This document shows, piece after piece, positions 1 through 5,634 of a stretch of DNA of 7,169 nucleotides; positions within the stretch are counted from its first letter, which is position 1; each line of letters begins with the position of its first letter. The stretch is from an uncultured Oscillospiraceae bacterium (GTDB lineage Bacteria > Bacillota > Clostridia > Oscillospirales > Oscillospiraceae): the NCBI GenBank assembly GCA_910583885.1, contig CAJUAC010000101.1, positions 1 through 7,169 of the forward strand. The letters run 5' to 3'. The notes below the pieces were generated by a model that ran no database searches, was not told where the DNA came from, and was given only the letters and a program-made list of their open reading frames with translations. Made by a program: the position numbers and the translations under genes.

Positions 1-789
1 TTCTGGCACAAGTTCCTGTACGACATCGGCGTGGTGCCCACCAAGGAGCCCTACCAGAAGCGCACCAGCCACGGCATGATCCTGGGCGAGGGCGGCGAGA
101 AGATGAGCAAGAGCCGGGGCAACGTGGTCAACCCGGACGATATTGTGAAGGCATACGGCGCGGATACCCTGCGGATGTATATCATGTTCATCGGCGACTT
201 TGAGAAGGCTGCCGCCTGGTCTGACAATGCGGTGAAGGGCTGCAAGCGGTTTTTGGACCGGGTGTGGAACCTGGCGGAGAATCTGACGGACAGCGACGGC
301 TATACGCCTGCCAACGAGCCCGGCATCCACAAGACGATCAAGAAGGTGGCCGACGACATCGAGGCCATGAAGTTCAACACCGCCATCGCCGCCATGATGG
401 CCCTGGTCAACGACTTCTATGCCAACGGCTGTTCCAAGGGTGATATGCGCACCCTTCTTCTGCTGCTGAGCCCCTTTGCCCCCCATTTCTGCGAGGAGCT
501 GTGGGAGAGCCTGGGCTTCGCCGCCCAGGCGGGGCGGATGATCTGCCAGATGTCCTGGCCCGCCTATGATGAGAGTAAGACCGCCGCCTCCACGGTGGAG
601 ATGGCTGTCCAGGTCCAGGGCAAGCTCCGCGGGACCATTGTTGTCCCGGTGGACAGCGAGGAGGCCGCCGTGGTGGAGGCCGCCAAGGCTGTCGACAAGG
701 TGGCCCGGGCCCTGGAGGGGATGCAGGTTGTGAAGGTGATCCATGTCAAGAACAAGCTGGTGAACCTGATCGCCAAGCCCGTAAAATAA
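1..789 (+). CDS. leuS: Leucine--tRNA ligase, C-terminal part (5' end outside window)
   Basis: The frame is open from base 1, so this is the last 262 residues of a longer protein; bacterial LeuRS is usually about 800 residues. It charges tRNA-Leu with leucine in the cytoplasm. The class I signature KMSKS is at residues 34-38 of the visible part, inside the LeuRS-typical stretch HGMILGEGGEKMSKSRGNVV, followed by NPDDIVKAYGADTLR. Residues of about 60-190 form the helical anticodon-binding domain (SPFAPHFCEELWESLG is typical). The segment MAVQVQGKLRGTI and the tail VKNKLVNLIAKPVK match the small C-terminal domain that contacts tRNA. The closest alternatives, ValRS and IleRS, lack this ending. The gene ends in TAA. 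No start or promoter is visible. Recognition is from memory of the family and is secure. Confidence 0.97.
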   Translation, partial: FWHKFLYDIGVVPTKEPYQKRTSHGMILGEGGEKMSKSRGNVVNPDDIVKAYGADTLRMYIMFIGDFEKAAAWSDNAVKGCKRFLDRVWNLAENLTDSDGYTPANEPGIHKTIKKVADDIEAMKFNTAIAAMMALVNDFYANGCSKGDMRTLLLLLSPFAPHFCEELWESLGFAAQAGRMICQMSWPAYDESKTAASTVEMAVQVQGKLRGTIVVPVDSEEAAVVEAAKAVDKVARALEGMQVVKVIHVKNKLVNLIAKPVK

Positions 790-792
790 GAA

Positions 793-869
793 CCTGTATT
801 CATAGGCAGGGAATGCTGTCTGGACGGGTATTTTTCCGTCCTGCTGCGTCCAACGCCTGTGAATACAGG
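793..869. repeat. Nested long inverted repeat after leuS
   Basis: The 15-base left arm CCTGTATTCATAGGC (793-807) is complementary to GCCTGTGAATACAGG (855-869), with a single A/G difference that would be a G-U pair in RNA. Inside it sits a second stem, GGACGG (822-827) with CCGTCC (836-841), around an 8-base loop that contains five T. The result is a long interrupted hairpin three bases past the leuS stop. It lacks a T run after the outer stem, so it is not a standard intrinsic terminator. It could be a dispersed palindromic repeat, an RNA-stabilising 3' structure or a remnant of a small non-autonomous element. No target-site duplication was found at its ends. Confidence 0.6.
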
Positions 870-880
870 GTCTAAAGGGA

Positions 881-915
881 CAGCGCCGTGGTATGCCAAG
901 CATATCACGGCGCTG
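881..915 (+). terminator. 16-bp hairpin, possible leuS terminator or leader hairpin
   Basis: CAGCGCCGTG (881-890) pairs perfectly with CACGGCGCTG (906-915). The stem continues inward through GTATGC (891-896) with GCATAT (900-905), which includes one G-T pair, leaving a CAA loop. The stem is strong and GC-rich at the base, but only TT follows it, so termination by itself may be weak. It lies 29 bases upstream of the next gene's start and 11 bases before its ribosome site, so a role as a leader hairpin for that gene is equally possible. Confidence 0.45.
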
Positions 916-943
916 TTATGGCTGTAAAGGAGGCGTCTTGCAT

Positions 944-1369
944 ATGCAGCACTGGGGGATGTCCATGCTCTGCTTTTGGGTATGCTACATATTGGTAACA
1001 ATTGTCGGAATATTACACACAGTATTTAACATTTATGTCCTGCACATGAAACCGATGGACAGCAGCTCCATGGGGGAGGGATACGAGCGGACAAAGCCCT
1101 GGCATCCGCTCTACAATATCGTCCTGTTCTCCCTGGCCGGCTATTGGTATATGCGCAGCCTGGAAACCCCGGCGCTGCCAGAGGCCCTGATGACCGGTGC
1201 AATCTGGGCAGGCATCTGTATTCTGTTCGATGTGTTTGGGTGGGTCCTCATCAAGCACCCATGGAGCCTGTCCTTCCGGGAATTTTATATCGATTACCAG
1301 CCATGGATCAGCTTGATCTATCTTGCGATCTTTTTCGGCCCCATCATCGGGTACTTGTTTGCCAGATAA
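944..1369 (+). CDS. Small four-helix integral membrane protein, function unknown
   Basis: This gene encodes 141 residues. The ATG at 944 is chosen because AAAGGAGG (926-933) lies 10 bases upstream; an in-frame ATG at 893 would sit inside the 881-915 hairpin with no ribosome site. Four hydrophobic segments are visible, at about residues 8-33, 54-70, 79-103 and 120-139, with short polar links, so it should be an inner-membrane protein with both ends on the same side. There is no signal peptide. Notable residues are the aromatic-rich stretch FREFYIDYQPWISLIYL (111-127), HPW at 105-107 and a polar loop DSSSMGEGYERTKPWHP (39-55). No catalytic motif was recognised and I cannot name a family with confidence. 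The first third is AT-richer than its neighbours. No clear promoter was found just upstream; expression may depend on leuS read-through or a weak promoter in 790-925. Confidence 0.8.
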   Translation: MQHWGMSMLCFWVCYILVTIVGILHTVFNIYVLHMKPMDSSSMGEGYERTKPWHPLYNIVLFSLAGYWYMRSLETPALPEALMTGAIWAGICILFDVFGWVLIKHPWSLSFREFYIDYQPWISLIYLAIFFGPIIGYLFAR

Positions 1370-1390
1370 GCGGCAAATTTGAAAAAGGGC

Positions 1391-1421
1391 TTGACTTGGA
1401 GTAGGCTCCAAATGATACTGT
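1391..1421 (+). promoter_or_regulatory. MerR-type promoter/operator of the reductase-regulator operon
   Basis: The -35 TTGACT (1391-1396) is followed by a dyad TTGGAG-TAGG-CTCCAA (1396-1411). The best MerR-style -10 is TACTGT (1416-1421), giving a 19-base spacer; GATACT (1414-1419) would give 17. Over-long spacers with a dyad between -35 and -10 are the hallmark of promoters that MerR regulators activate by DNA twisting. The CTTGACTTGGAGT...CTCCAA layout resembles the operators I recall for the AdhR/NmlR branch. The regulator encoded at 2637-3014 belongs to that branch, so it most likely controls its own operon from here. Binding itself is inferred. Confidence 0.8.
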
Positions 1422-1470
1422 CAAAGGGCTGGAACCTACATAACGACAATTTGAGAGGAGACGATGTACC

Positions 1471-2619
1471 GTGCAGACGCGCACATGGGGAAGGACCGGC
1501 ATCCAGGCCGGTGAAATCGGCATAGGCTGTGAGGGGTTCCTGGGCAAGAGCCCGGAGCAGGTGGTCGAGATGGTGGATGTGATGGAGGCTGCCGGTGTCA
1601 ACTGTATCGACCTCTACACGCCCAACCCGGAGTTCCGTGACAACTTGGGCATGGCCCTGCGGGGGCGGCGGGAGAAATTTGTCCTCCAGGCCCACCTATG
1701 CACCATCTGGCGGGATGGCCAGTACAAGCGCACCCGGGATCTGGCGGAGGTCAGGGAGGGCTTTGCGGACCAGCTCCGCCGGCTGGGGACGGACCATGTG
1801 GAGGTCGGGATGATCCACTATGTGGACGCCATGGCAGACTGGGAGCAGGTGCTGGGCGGCGGCGTGATGGACTACGCCCTGGAGCTGAAGAAGGCGGGGA
1901 CCATCGGCTGCATCGGCCTGTCCAGCCACAACCCGGAGGTATCCCTGGCGGCGGTGAAGTCGGGGCTGGTTGACGTGCTGATGTTCAGCGTCAACCCCTG
2001 CTACGACCTCCAGCCCGCCAGCGAGGATATTGAGGAGCTGTGGGCGGCAAAGAACTACGCCCAGCCCCTGGTCAACATGGATCCCCTGCGCCAGGAGCTG
2101 TATGAGACCTGCCAGCGCCTGGGCGTCGCCATCACGGTCATGAAGGCCTTCGGCGGCGGCGACCTGCTCAGCGGGGAGCTCAGCCCGGCGGGGAAATCCC
2201 TCACCCCCCACCAGTGCCTCCACTATGCCCTCACCCGCCCTGCGGTAGCCTGTGTCATGTGCGGGGCCCGATCGGTAGAGGAGCTGAAAAACAGCATTGC
2301 CTATGAGGACGCCCCTGCGGAGGAGCGGGATTATGCCGCCGCCCTGGCGGCCATGCCCAAGATCAGCTGGCAGGGCCACTGCATGTACTGCGGCCACTGC
2401 GCCCCCTGCCCCCAGGGAATCGATGTCGCCACGGTGATAAAATTTTTCAACCTGTCCCGGGCCCAGGGGGAGGTCCCGGAGACGGTGCGGGAGCACTACG
2501 CCGCCCTGCCTGCCAAGGCGGGGGACTGTATCGCCTGCGGCTCCTGCGAGCAGCGTTGCCCCTTCGGCGTACCGGCTGTGGAGAATATGCGGCTGGCGGC
2601 GGAGCTGTTCGGCGCATAA
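1471..2619 (+). CDS. Aldo/keto reductase with C-terminal double [4Fe-4S] ferredoxin-like domain
   Basis: This gene encodes 382 residues and starts at GTG, with GAGAGGAG (1453-1460) 10 bases upstream; the ATG at 1464 is out of frame and stops after 16 codons. Residues 1 to about 290 form the (beta/alpha)8 barrel of aldo/keto reductases: RTGIQAGEIGIGCEG at the start, CIDLYTPNPE for the usual catalytic-Asp strand (D47), GMIHYVD for the usual catalytic-His strand (H116) and VMCGARSVEEL near the nucleotide-binding end. The tail holds two cysteine clusters, C304-C307-C310-C313-P and C353-C356-C359-C363-P, fit for two [4Fe-4S] clusters. This architecture matches the Fe-S aldo/keto reductase group (COG1453-like). 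It should be a cytoplasmic oxidoreductase linking a carbonyl or related substrate to NAD(P)H or ferredoxin-type electrons. The position of the usual Tyr is Asn52 and that of the usual Lys is His75, so ordinary AKR chemistry is doubtful. Substrate unknown. It is co-transcribed with the MerR gene 17 bases downstream. Confidence 0.9.
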   Translation: MQTRTWGRTGIQAGEIGIGCEGFLGKSPEQVVEMVDVMEAAGVNCIDLYTPNPEFRDNLGMALRGRREKFVLQAHLCTIWRDGQYKRTRDLAEVREGFADQLRRLGTDHVEVGMIHYVDAMADWEQVLGGGVMDYALELKKAGTIGCIGLSSHNPEVSLAAVKSGLVDVLMFSVNPCYDLQPASEDIEELWAAKNYAQPLVNMDPLRQELYETCQRLGVAITVMKAFGGGDLLSGELSPAGKSLTPHQCLHYALTRPAVACVMCGARSVEELKNSIAYEDAPAEERDYAAALAAMPKISWQGHCMYCGHCAPCPQGIDVATVIKFFNLSRAQGEVPETVREHYAALPAKAGDCIACGSCEQRCPFGVPAVENMRLAAELFGA

Positions 2620-2636
2620 GGAAGGGATTTGTTCTG

Positions 2637-3014
2637 ATGACCATTGCCGAGGTAAGCCGGAAATACGGTGTCACCGCCGATACCCTGCGCTACTACGAGC
2701 GGATTGGCCTGCTCCCGCCGGTCCCCCGGACCAAGGGCGGCATCCGCGATTACGACGAGGACTCCTGTCGGTGGATCGAGCTGATGAAGTGTATGCGCTC
2801 TGCCGGCGTGCAGATTGAGGCGTTGACCGCCTATGTGGCCCTGTTCCGCCAGGGCGAGAGCACTGTCGAGCAGCGCAAGGCCATCCTGGTGGAGCAGCGG
2901 GACCAGATGGTCGCCCGCATGGCGGAGATGCAGCGTTCCCTGGACCGCCTCAACAGTAAAATCGAGGGCTATGACCAGGGGCTGCGCCAGAGGGAGCGGG
3001 AGCTGCAAGCCTGA
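2637..3014 (+). CDS. MerR-family transcriptional regulator, AdhR/NmlR-like electrophile sensor
   Basis: This gene encodes 125 residues. The ATG at 2637 has GGAAGGGA (2620-2627) just before it, in the gap after the reductase stop. Residues 1-70 form the winged helix-turn-helix: IAEVSRKYGVTADTLRYYERIGLLPP is the MerR recognition segment, followed by the wing GGIRDYDEDSCRWIELMKCMRSAG. Residues of about 75-120 form the long dimerisation helix (EQRDQMVARMAEMQRSLDRLN). It lacks a metal- or drug-binding C-terminal domain. Cys52, in KCMRSAG, aligns by position with the reactive cysteine known in Bacillus AdhR, a regulator of the aldehyde and methylglyoxal response; Cys44 is an extra cysteine. It likely binds the dyad at 1391-1421 and activates the operon on electrophile modification. 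The ligand is inferred; the family is clear. Confidence 0.92.
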   Translation: MTIAEVSRKYGVTADTLRYYERIGLLPPVPRTKGGIRDYDEDSCRWIELMKCMRSAGVQIEALTAYVALFRQGESTVEQRKAILVEQRDQMVARMAEMQRSLDRLNSKIEGYDQGLRQRERELQA

Positions 3015-3072
3015 CGCACCGCCCACCCAAGCAAGACGTTCCTGCCGCTTCTGCCATCCTGCGTTTCTGTGC

Positions 3073-3101
3073 TTGTCTTTTTCCGCCGCCCGTGATACAA
3101 T
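3073..3101 (+). promoter_or_regulatory. Sigma-A-type promoter of trmB
   Basis: TTGTCT (3073-3078), a 17-base spacer and TACAAT (3096-3101) lie 30 bases before the trmB start. TGA directly ahead of the -10 (3093-3095) makes an extended -10. No terminator was found between the MerR stop and this promoter, so read-through from the upstream operon is possible. Confidence 0.7.
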
Positions 3102-3131
3102 CAATCGATCATTGCACTGGAGGTAATCCCT

Positions 3132-3803
3132 ATGCGGATGCGGAAAAAGAAGAACCTGCTCCCCCGGATGGAGCGCTGCGCGGCCTGCCGCGTCCAGGAC
3201 GGTTTTGCCCTGAAGGGGCGCTGGCGGGAGGAGCTGATGCCTGCGGCGGCGGAGCTCCGCCTGGAGCTGGGCTGCGGCAAGGGGCGTTTTACGGCAGAGA
3301 CCGCCCAGCAGAATCCGGATATCCTGTTTATTGCCATCGAAAAGGTTCCGGACGCCCTGGTGGTCGCCATGGAGCGGGCGATGGCAATGGAGCTGAAAAA
3401 TGTATTCTTCGTTGTGGGGGATGCGGCGCTGCTGCCGGACTACTTCGCCCCCGGCGAGGTGGATCTTATCTATATAAACTTCTGCGACCCCTGGCCCCAC
3501 AACCGGCAGGCCAAGCGGCGGCTGACCCACAGGGGCTTTCTGGCCACCTACCGGCAGGTGCTGCGGCCGGGCGGGCAGATCCACTTCAAGACGGACAACC
3601 AGCCCCTCTTCCAGTTTTCCGTCCTGGAGTTCCCTGCGGCGGGCTACCAGCTCTCCGAGGTCACGCGGGATCTCCACGCCAACGGCCCCCAGGGCGTCAT
3701 GACCGACTATGAGGCCAAGTTCTACGCCAGCGGCCTGCCGATCAACCGCTGCGTCGGGACGATGGCAGAGCGGGCGCCGGAGGAAGCTCCCCCCGCACCC
3801 TGA
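3132..3803 (+). CDS. trmB: tRNA (guanine-N7-)-methyltransferase
   Basis: This gene encodes 223 residues, slightly longer than the roughly 210-220 typical of Firmicute TrmB. It transfers a methyl group from S-adenosylmethionine to N7 of G46 in the variable loop of tRNA, in the cytoplasm. The SAM-binding glycine loop is LELGCGKGRF (residues 44-53), with the acidic end of the next strand at AIEK (68-71) and GDA at 96-98. The family signature is DPWPHNRQAKRRL (119-131), followed by RPGGQIHFKTDN. The substrate-contact segment MTDYEAKF appears near the C terminus. The start at ATG 3132 follows GGAGG (3119-3123) by 8 bases, and the N terminus MRMRKKKNLLPRMERC is typical of clostridial homologues. 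The last 15 residues (about 209-223, after the PINRCVGTM stretch) are a Pro/Ala/Glu-rich tail, probably dispensable. It is transcribed from its own promoter and ends at a strong terminator. Confidence 0.96.
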   Translation: MRMRKKKNLLPRMERCAACRVQDGFALKGRWREELMPAAAELRLELGCGKGRFTAETAQQNPDILFIAIEKVPDALVVAMERAMAMELKNVFFVVGDAALLPDYFAPGEVDLIYINFCDPWPHNRQAKRRLTHRGFLATYRQVLRPGGQIHFKTDNQPLFQFSVLEFPAAGYQLSEVTRDLHANGPQGVMTDYEAKFYASGLPINRCVGTMAERAPEEAPPAP

Positions 3804-3832
3804 GCACCTCCCTGCATAACGGACGATAGGGC

Positions 3833-3870
3833 AAAAGCCTGCACCGGAAACATCCCGGCGCAGGCTTTTT
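3833..3870. terminator. Bidirectional intrinsic terminator between trmB and the MATE gene
   Basis: AAAAGCCTGC (3833-3842) pairs with GCAGGCTTTT (3860-3869), with an inner CCGG/CCGG stem (3844-3847 with 3855-3858) after a single A/C mismatch. On the plus strand it ends in five T for trmB; on the minus strand it ends in four T for the converging MATE gene, whose stop codon is one base away. One hairpin therefore serves both genes. Confidence 0.9.
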
Positions 3871-3871
3871 C

Positions 3872-5305
3872 TTATGGATGGGCCTCAGTCCGTTGCACCA
3901 CACAGGCGTCCAGCCACTTCCCCCGCAGCAGGCGGACAAGGAAGATCACCCCGGTAAAGCACAGCTCCACGCACATTGCCAGCCAGACCCCAGCTAATCC
4001 CAGCCGGGGGGCCAGGAATGCAGCCATGGTAATCCGCACGCCCCACATGCTCACCAGGTTCATGATGCAGGGCACCAGCGTGTCTCCCGCACCACGCAGT
4101 GCGCCCGCTGCCACGATAGACGCAGCAAACAGCGGCTCAGCAAAGGCCTCAATACGCAGCACATAGGCCCCCAGCTCCCGGATCGCGGGGTCTGGCGTCA
4201 GCAGGGAGAACATCCAGGGCGCGGCCAGGAACATGATCACCCCGGTACAGGTCATCACTACTACCCCCAGCGCGGTACTGAGCCGGGCGAAGCGCTGGGC
4301 CAGATCCCGCCGCTGGGCGCCGACGCTCTGCCCCACAAGGGTGGTGGCAGCGGAACCGATGCCGTAACCCGGCATATAGCAGAACCCCTCCGCCGTCACC
4401 GCCAGGGAGTTGGATGCCACGGCTATGGTCCCCAGGGAGGAGACAATCCGGGTACTGGCGATCTGCGCCCCGCAGAGGATGACCCTCTCCAGGGCCAGCG
4501 GGAGGGACAGCCGTGCCGCTGTGCGCAGGCACTGCCGCTCCAGCCGCCAAGGGACCCCCTTCACCAGACGCAGCACCGGGGAGCGGAAGCAGAGGAAAAA
4601 CAGCATCAGCAGGGAGGTGACTACCTCGGCGGAAGCCGTCCCCAGGGCCGCCCCGGCCACCCCCAGACCTGCCCCGGGCAGGAGAAAGGCCGCGCCAAAC
4701 AGGGACACCGTCCGGGTGGGGAAGATGAACAGGCTGTTGAACACCACGTCCAGGGCACACAGCAAAATATTGAGCAGGCTGGGGGTACGCATATCCCCGC
4801 TGCATTGAAGCATACTGCCGGCCGCCTGCCGCAGGAGCACAAACGGCAGGGCGCAGCCGTAGATGAAGAAGTAACGGGACGCATCCGGGCACACGTCCGC
4901 TGCGCCGCCCAGCCAGTGGGGCAGGCCGCCGCTGATCCCCGCCGCCAGGACCCCAAAGAGCAGGCCGAAGGCCAGCGCCGCCATCAGCCCCTGGCGCAGG
5001 ACGGCCTGGGCCTCGTCCCGCCTCCCGCCGCCAATCATCTGGGCAATCTGGACCGAAAAGCCAGTGACCAGGGCAATACATAGTCCGCCAAACAGCCAGG
5101 TGGTGGTAGATACCAGGCCGATGGCTGCGGTAGCATTGGCCCCCAGGGAACCCACCATGGCCGAGTCGATGTACTGCATAGCAATGGAGCTGACCTCCGC
5201 CAGGATTGCGGGGACGCTCAGGCGCAGCACCAGCTGCATCTGCCTCCACAGCGTGGGGGATGCATCCGGGGCCAGCCACTCGCCCCAATCAATTTGCTTT
5301 GCCAT
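3872..5305 (-). CDS. MATE-family multidrug/metabolite efflux protein
   Basis: This gene encodes 477 residues, within the usual MATE range of about 440-480. It is an inner-membrane exporter that expels cationic drugs or metabolites in exchange for Na+ or H+. The start is ATG at 5305 because AAGGAGG (5317-5311) sits 5 bases upstream; a GTG at 5311 overlaps that ribosome site. Two related halves of about six helices each are visible. The first holds YIDSAMVGSLGANATAAIGL (45-64) and the stretch LQCSGDMRTPSLLN; the second holds the matching ALRGAGDTLVPCIMNL and SMWGVRI. The polar N-terminal 20 residues and the C-terminal GKWLDACVVQRTEAHP lie outside the membrane. The substrate cannot be told from sequence; the subfamily looks DinF/NorM-like but I do not assign it. 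It converges on trmB and diverges from the DUF969 operon. Confidence 0.94.
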   Translation of the reverse strand: MAKQIDWGEWLAPDASPTLWRQMQLVLRLSVPAILAEVSSIAMQYIDSAMVGSLGANATAAIGLVSTTTWLFGGLCIALVTGFSVQIAQMIGGGRRDEAQAVLRQGLMAALAFGLLFGVLAAGISGGLPHWLGGAADVCPDASRYFFIYGCALPFVLLRQAAGSMLQCSGDMRTPSLLNILLCALDVVFNSLFIFPTRTVSLFGAAFLLPGAGLGVAGAALGTASAEVVTSLLMLFFLCFRSPVLRLVKGVPWRLERQCLRTAARLSLPLALERVILCGAQIASTRIVSSLGTIAVASNSLAVTAEGFCYMPGYGIGSAATTLVGQSVGAQRRDLAQRFARLSTALGVVVMTCTGVIMFLAAPWMFSLLTPDPAIRELGAYVLRIEAFAEPLFAASIVAAGALRGAGDTLVPCIMNLVSMWGVRITMAAFLAPRLGLAGVWLAMCVELCFTGVIFLVRLLRGKWLDACVVQRTEAHP

Positions 5306-5361
5306 AAGCACCTCCTTCTGGCCCGCACAGAATAATAGATGGGCGCGGGCCCCTCCTCCCG

Positions 5362-5390
5362 ATTATACCAGCCGTATCCGCCCACGGCAA
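5362..5390 (-). promoter_or_regulatory. Promoter of the MATE gene
   Basis: On the minus strand TTGCCG (5390-5385), a 17-base spacer and a perfect TATAAT (5367-5362) lie 57 bases ahead of the MATE start. TGG before the -10 gives an extended -10. No operator-like dyad overlaps it, so expression may be constitutive. Confidence 0.75.
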
Positions 5391-5408
5391 GTAGTATTTT
5401 CCCATATC

Positions 5409-5453
5409 GTCCGCCGTCTGCGGACGCCCCGCCGCAAGGCTGCACGCCTGCGG
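5409..5453. other. Two GC-rich hairpins between divergent promoters
   Basis: GTCCGC (5409-5414) pairs with GCGGAC (5420-5425) around a 5-base loop. A second stem has CCGC and AGGC (5432-5440, one bulged A) pairing with GCCT and GCGG (5446-5453). Both lie outside the predicted transcripts of the two flanking promoters, so they are unlikely to be attenuators for them. There is no T run, so they are not terminators. Role unknown. The 5306-5634 stretch contains no gene; its other contents are listed as separate promoter and dyad entries. Confidence 0.4.
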
Positions 5454-5474
5454 TCCCGGCCCCGGTGTGGCGGC

Positions 5475-5494
5475 TGTTGTGAATAATCACAGCA
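5475..5494. promoter_or_regulatory. Candidate operator dyad TGTTGTGA-ATAA-TCACAGCA
   Basis: Eight-base arms with one mismatch surround a 4-base centre; the core is TGTGA-ATAA-TCACA. The core resembles half-sites used by the CRP/FNR superfamily, though CRP normally has a 6-base centre and FNR uses TTGAT. It is 54 bases upstream of the -35 of the DUF969 operon, a place suited to an activator. The regulator is not identified. Confidence 0.35.
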
Positions 5495-5548
5495 ATTCCC
5501 TTGGGATATTATACAAAAATCGATAATTTTTTTAAACACTTCCTCTAA

Positions 5549-5577
5549 TTGACAAAAAACCATAATTATTTTATAAT
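5549..5577 (+). promoter_or_regulatory. Perfect-consensus sigma-A promoter of the DUF969-DUF979 operon
   Basis: TTGACA (5549-5554), exactly 17 bases, then TATAAT (5572-5577): both hexamers match the sigma-A consensus with no mismatch. The upstream stretch 5507-5548 is rich in A and T runs, like an UP element. Transcription should start near 5583-5585, giving a leader of about 50 bases. An unregulated promoter of this strength would be very active, so a repressor or activator is plausible. Confidence 0.9.
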
Positions 5578-5585
5578 TTTTTGTG

Positions 5586-5606
5586 CATTTGTTTTTCGAC
5601 AAAATG
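5586..5606. promoter_or_regulatory. Imperfect dyad just after the predicted transcription start
   Basis: CATTTGT (5586-5592) is complementary to ACAAAATG (5599-5606) apart from one extra A. It lies immediately downstream of the predicted start of the strong promoter, where a repressor would block transcription. It is short and in AT-rich DNA, so chance is a real alternative. Confidence 0.25.
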
Positions 5607-5634
5607 TGATAAGGAAAAGGAGTGGAGTAAATTT

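Noticed and set aside
893..943. Earlier in-frame ATG for the four-helix membrane protein
   Set aside because: It lies inside the 881-915 hairpin with no ribosome site, adds a polar non-membrane stretch, and the ATG at 944 has a near-perfect AAAGGAGG at correct spacing.
1464..1514. ATG at 1464 as a leader peptide or alternative reductase start
   Set aside because: It is out of frame, ends after 16 codons, lies only 3 bases from the ribosome site used by GTG 1471, and shows no leader-peptide residue bias or attenuator hairpin.
2496..3677. 393-codon minus-strand open frame across the reductase, MerR and trmB genes
   Set aside because: It is antisense to three well-supported genes, spans two intergenic gaps, has a low-complexity Leu/Gly/His/Gln composition and matches no family. 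It is a by-product of GC-rich codon use.
4149..5288. 379-codon minus-strand open frame overlapping the MATE gene in another frame
   Set aside because: Its translation is Gly/Ala/Pro/Arg-rich low-complexity sequence, while the overlapping frame is a clear MATE transporter.
5306..5311. GTG at 5311 as the MATE start
   Set aside because: It overlaps the AGGAGG ribosome site; the ATG at 5305 fits it properly.
5064..5486. 140-codon plus-strand open frame across the MATE start and its promoter
   Set aside because: It is antisense to the MATE 5' end, has no ribosome site and its product resembles no protein.
5501..5527. Second plus-strand promoter TTGGGA...GATAAT
   Set aside because: The spacer is only 15 bases and the -35 is poor; the perfect promoter 45 bases downstream explains the operon.
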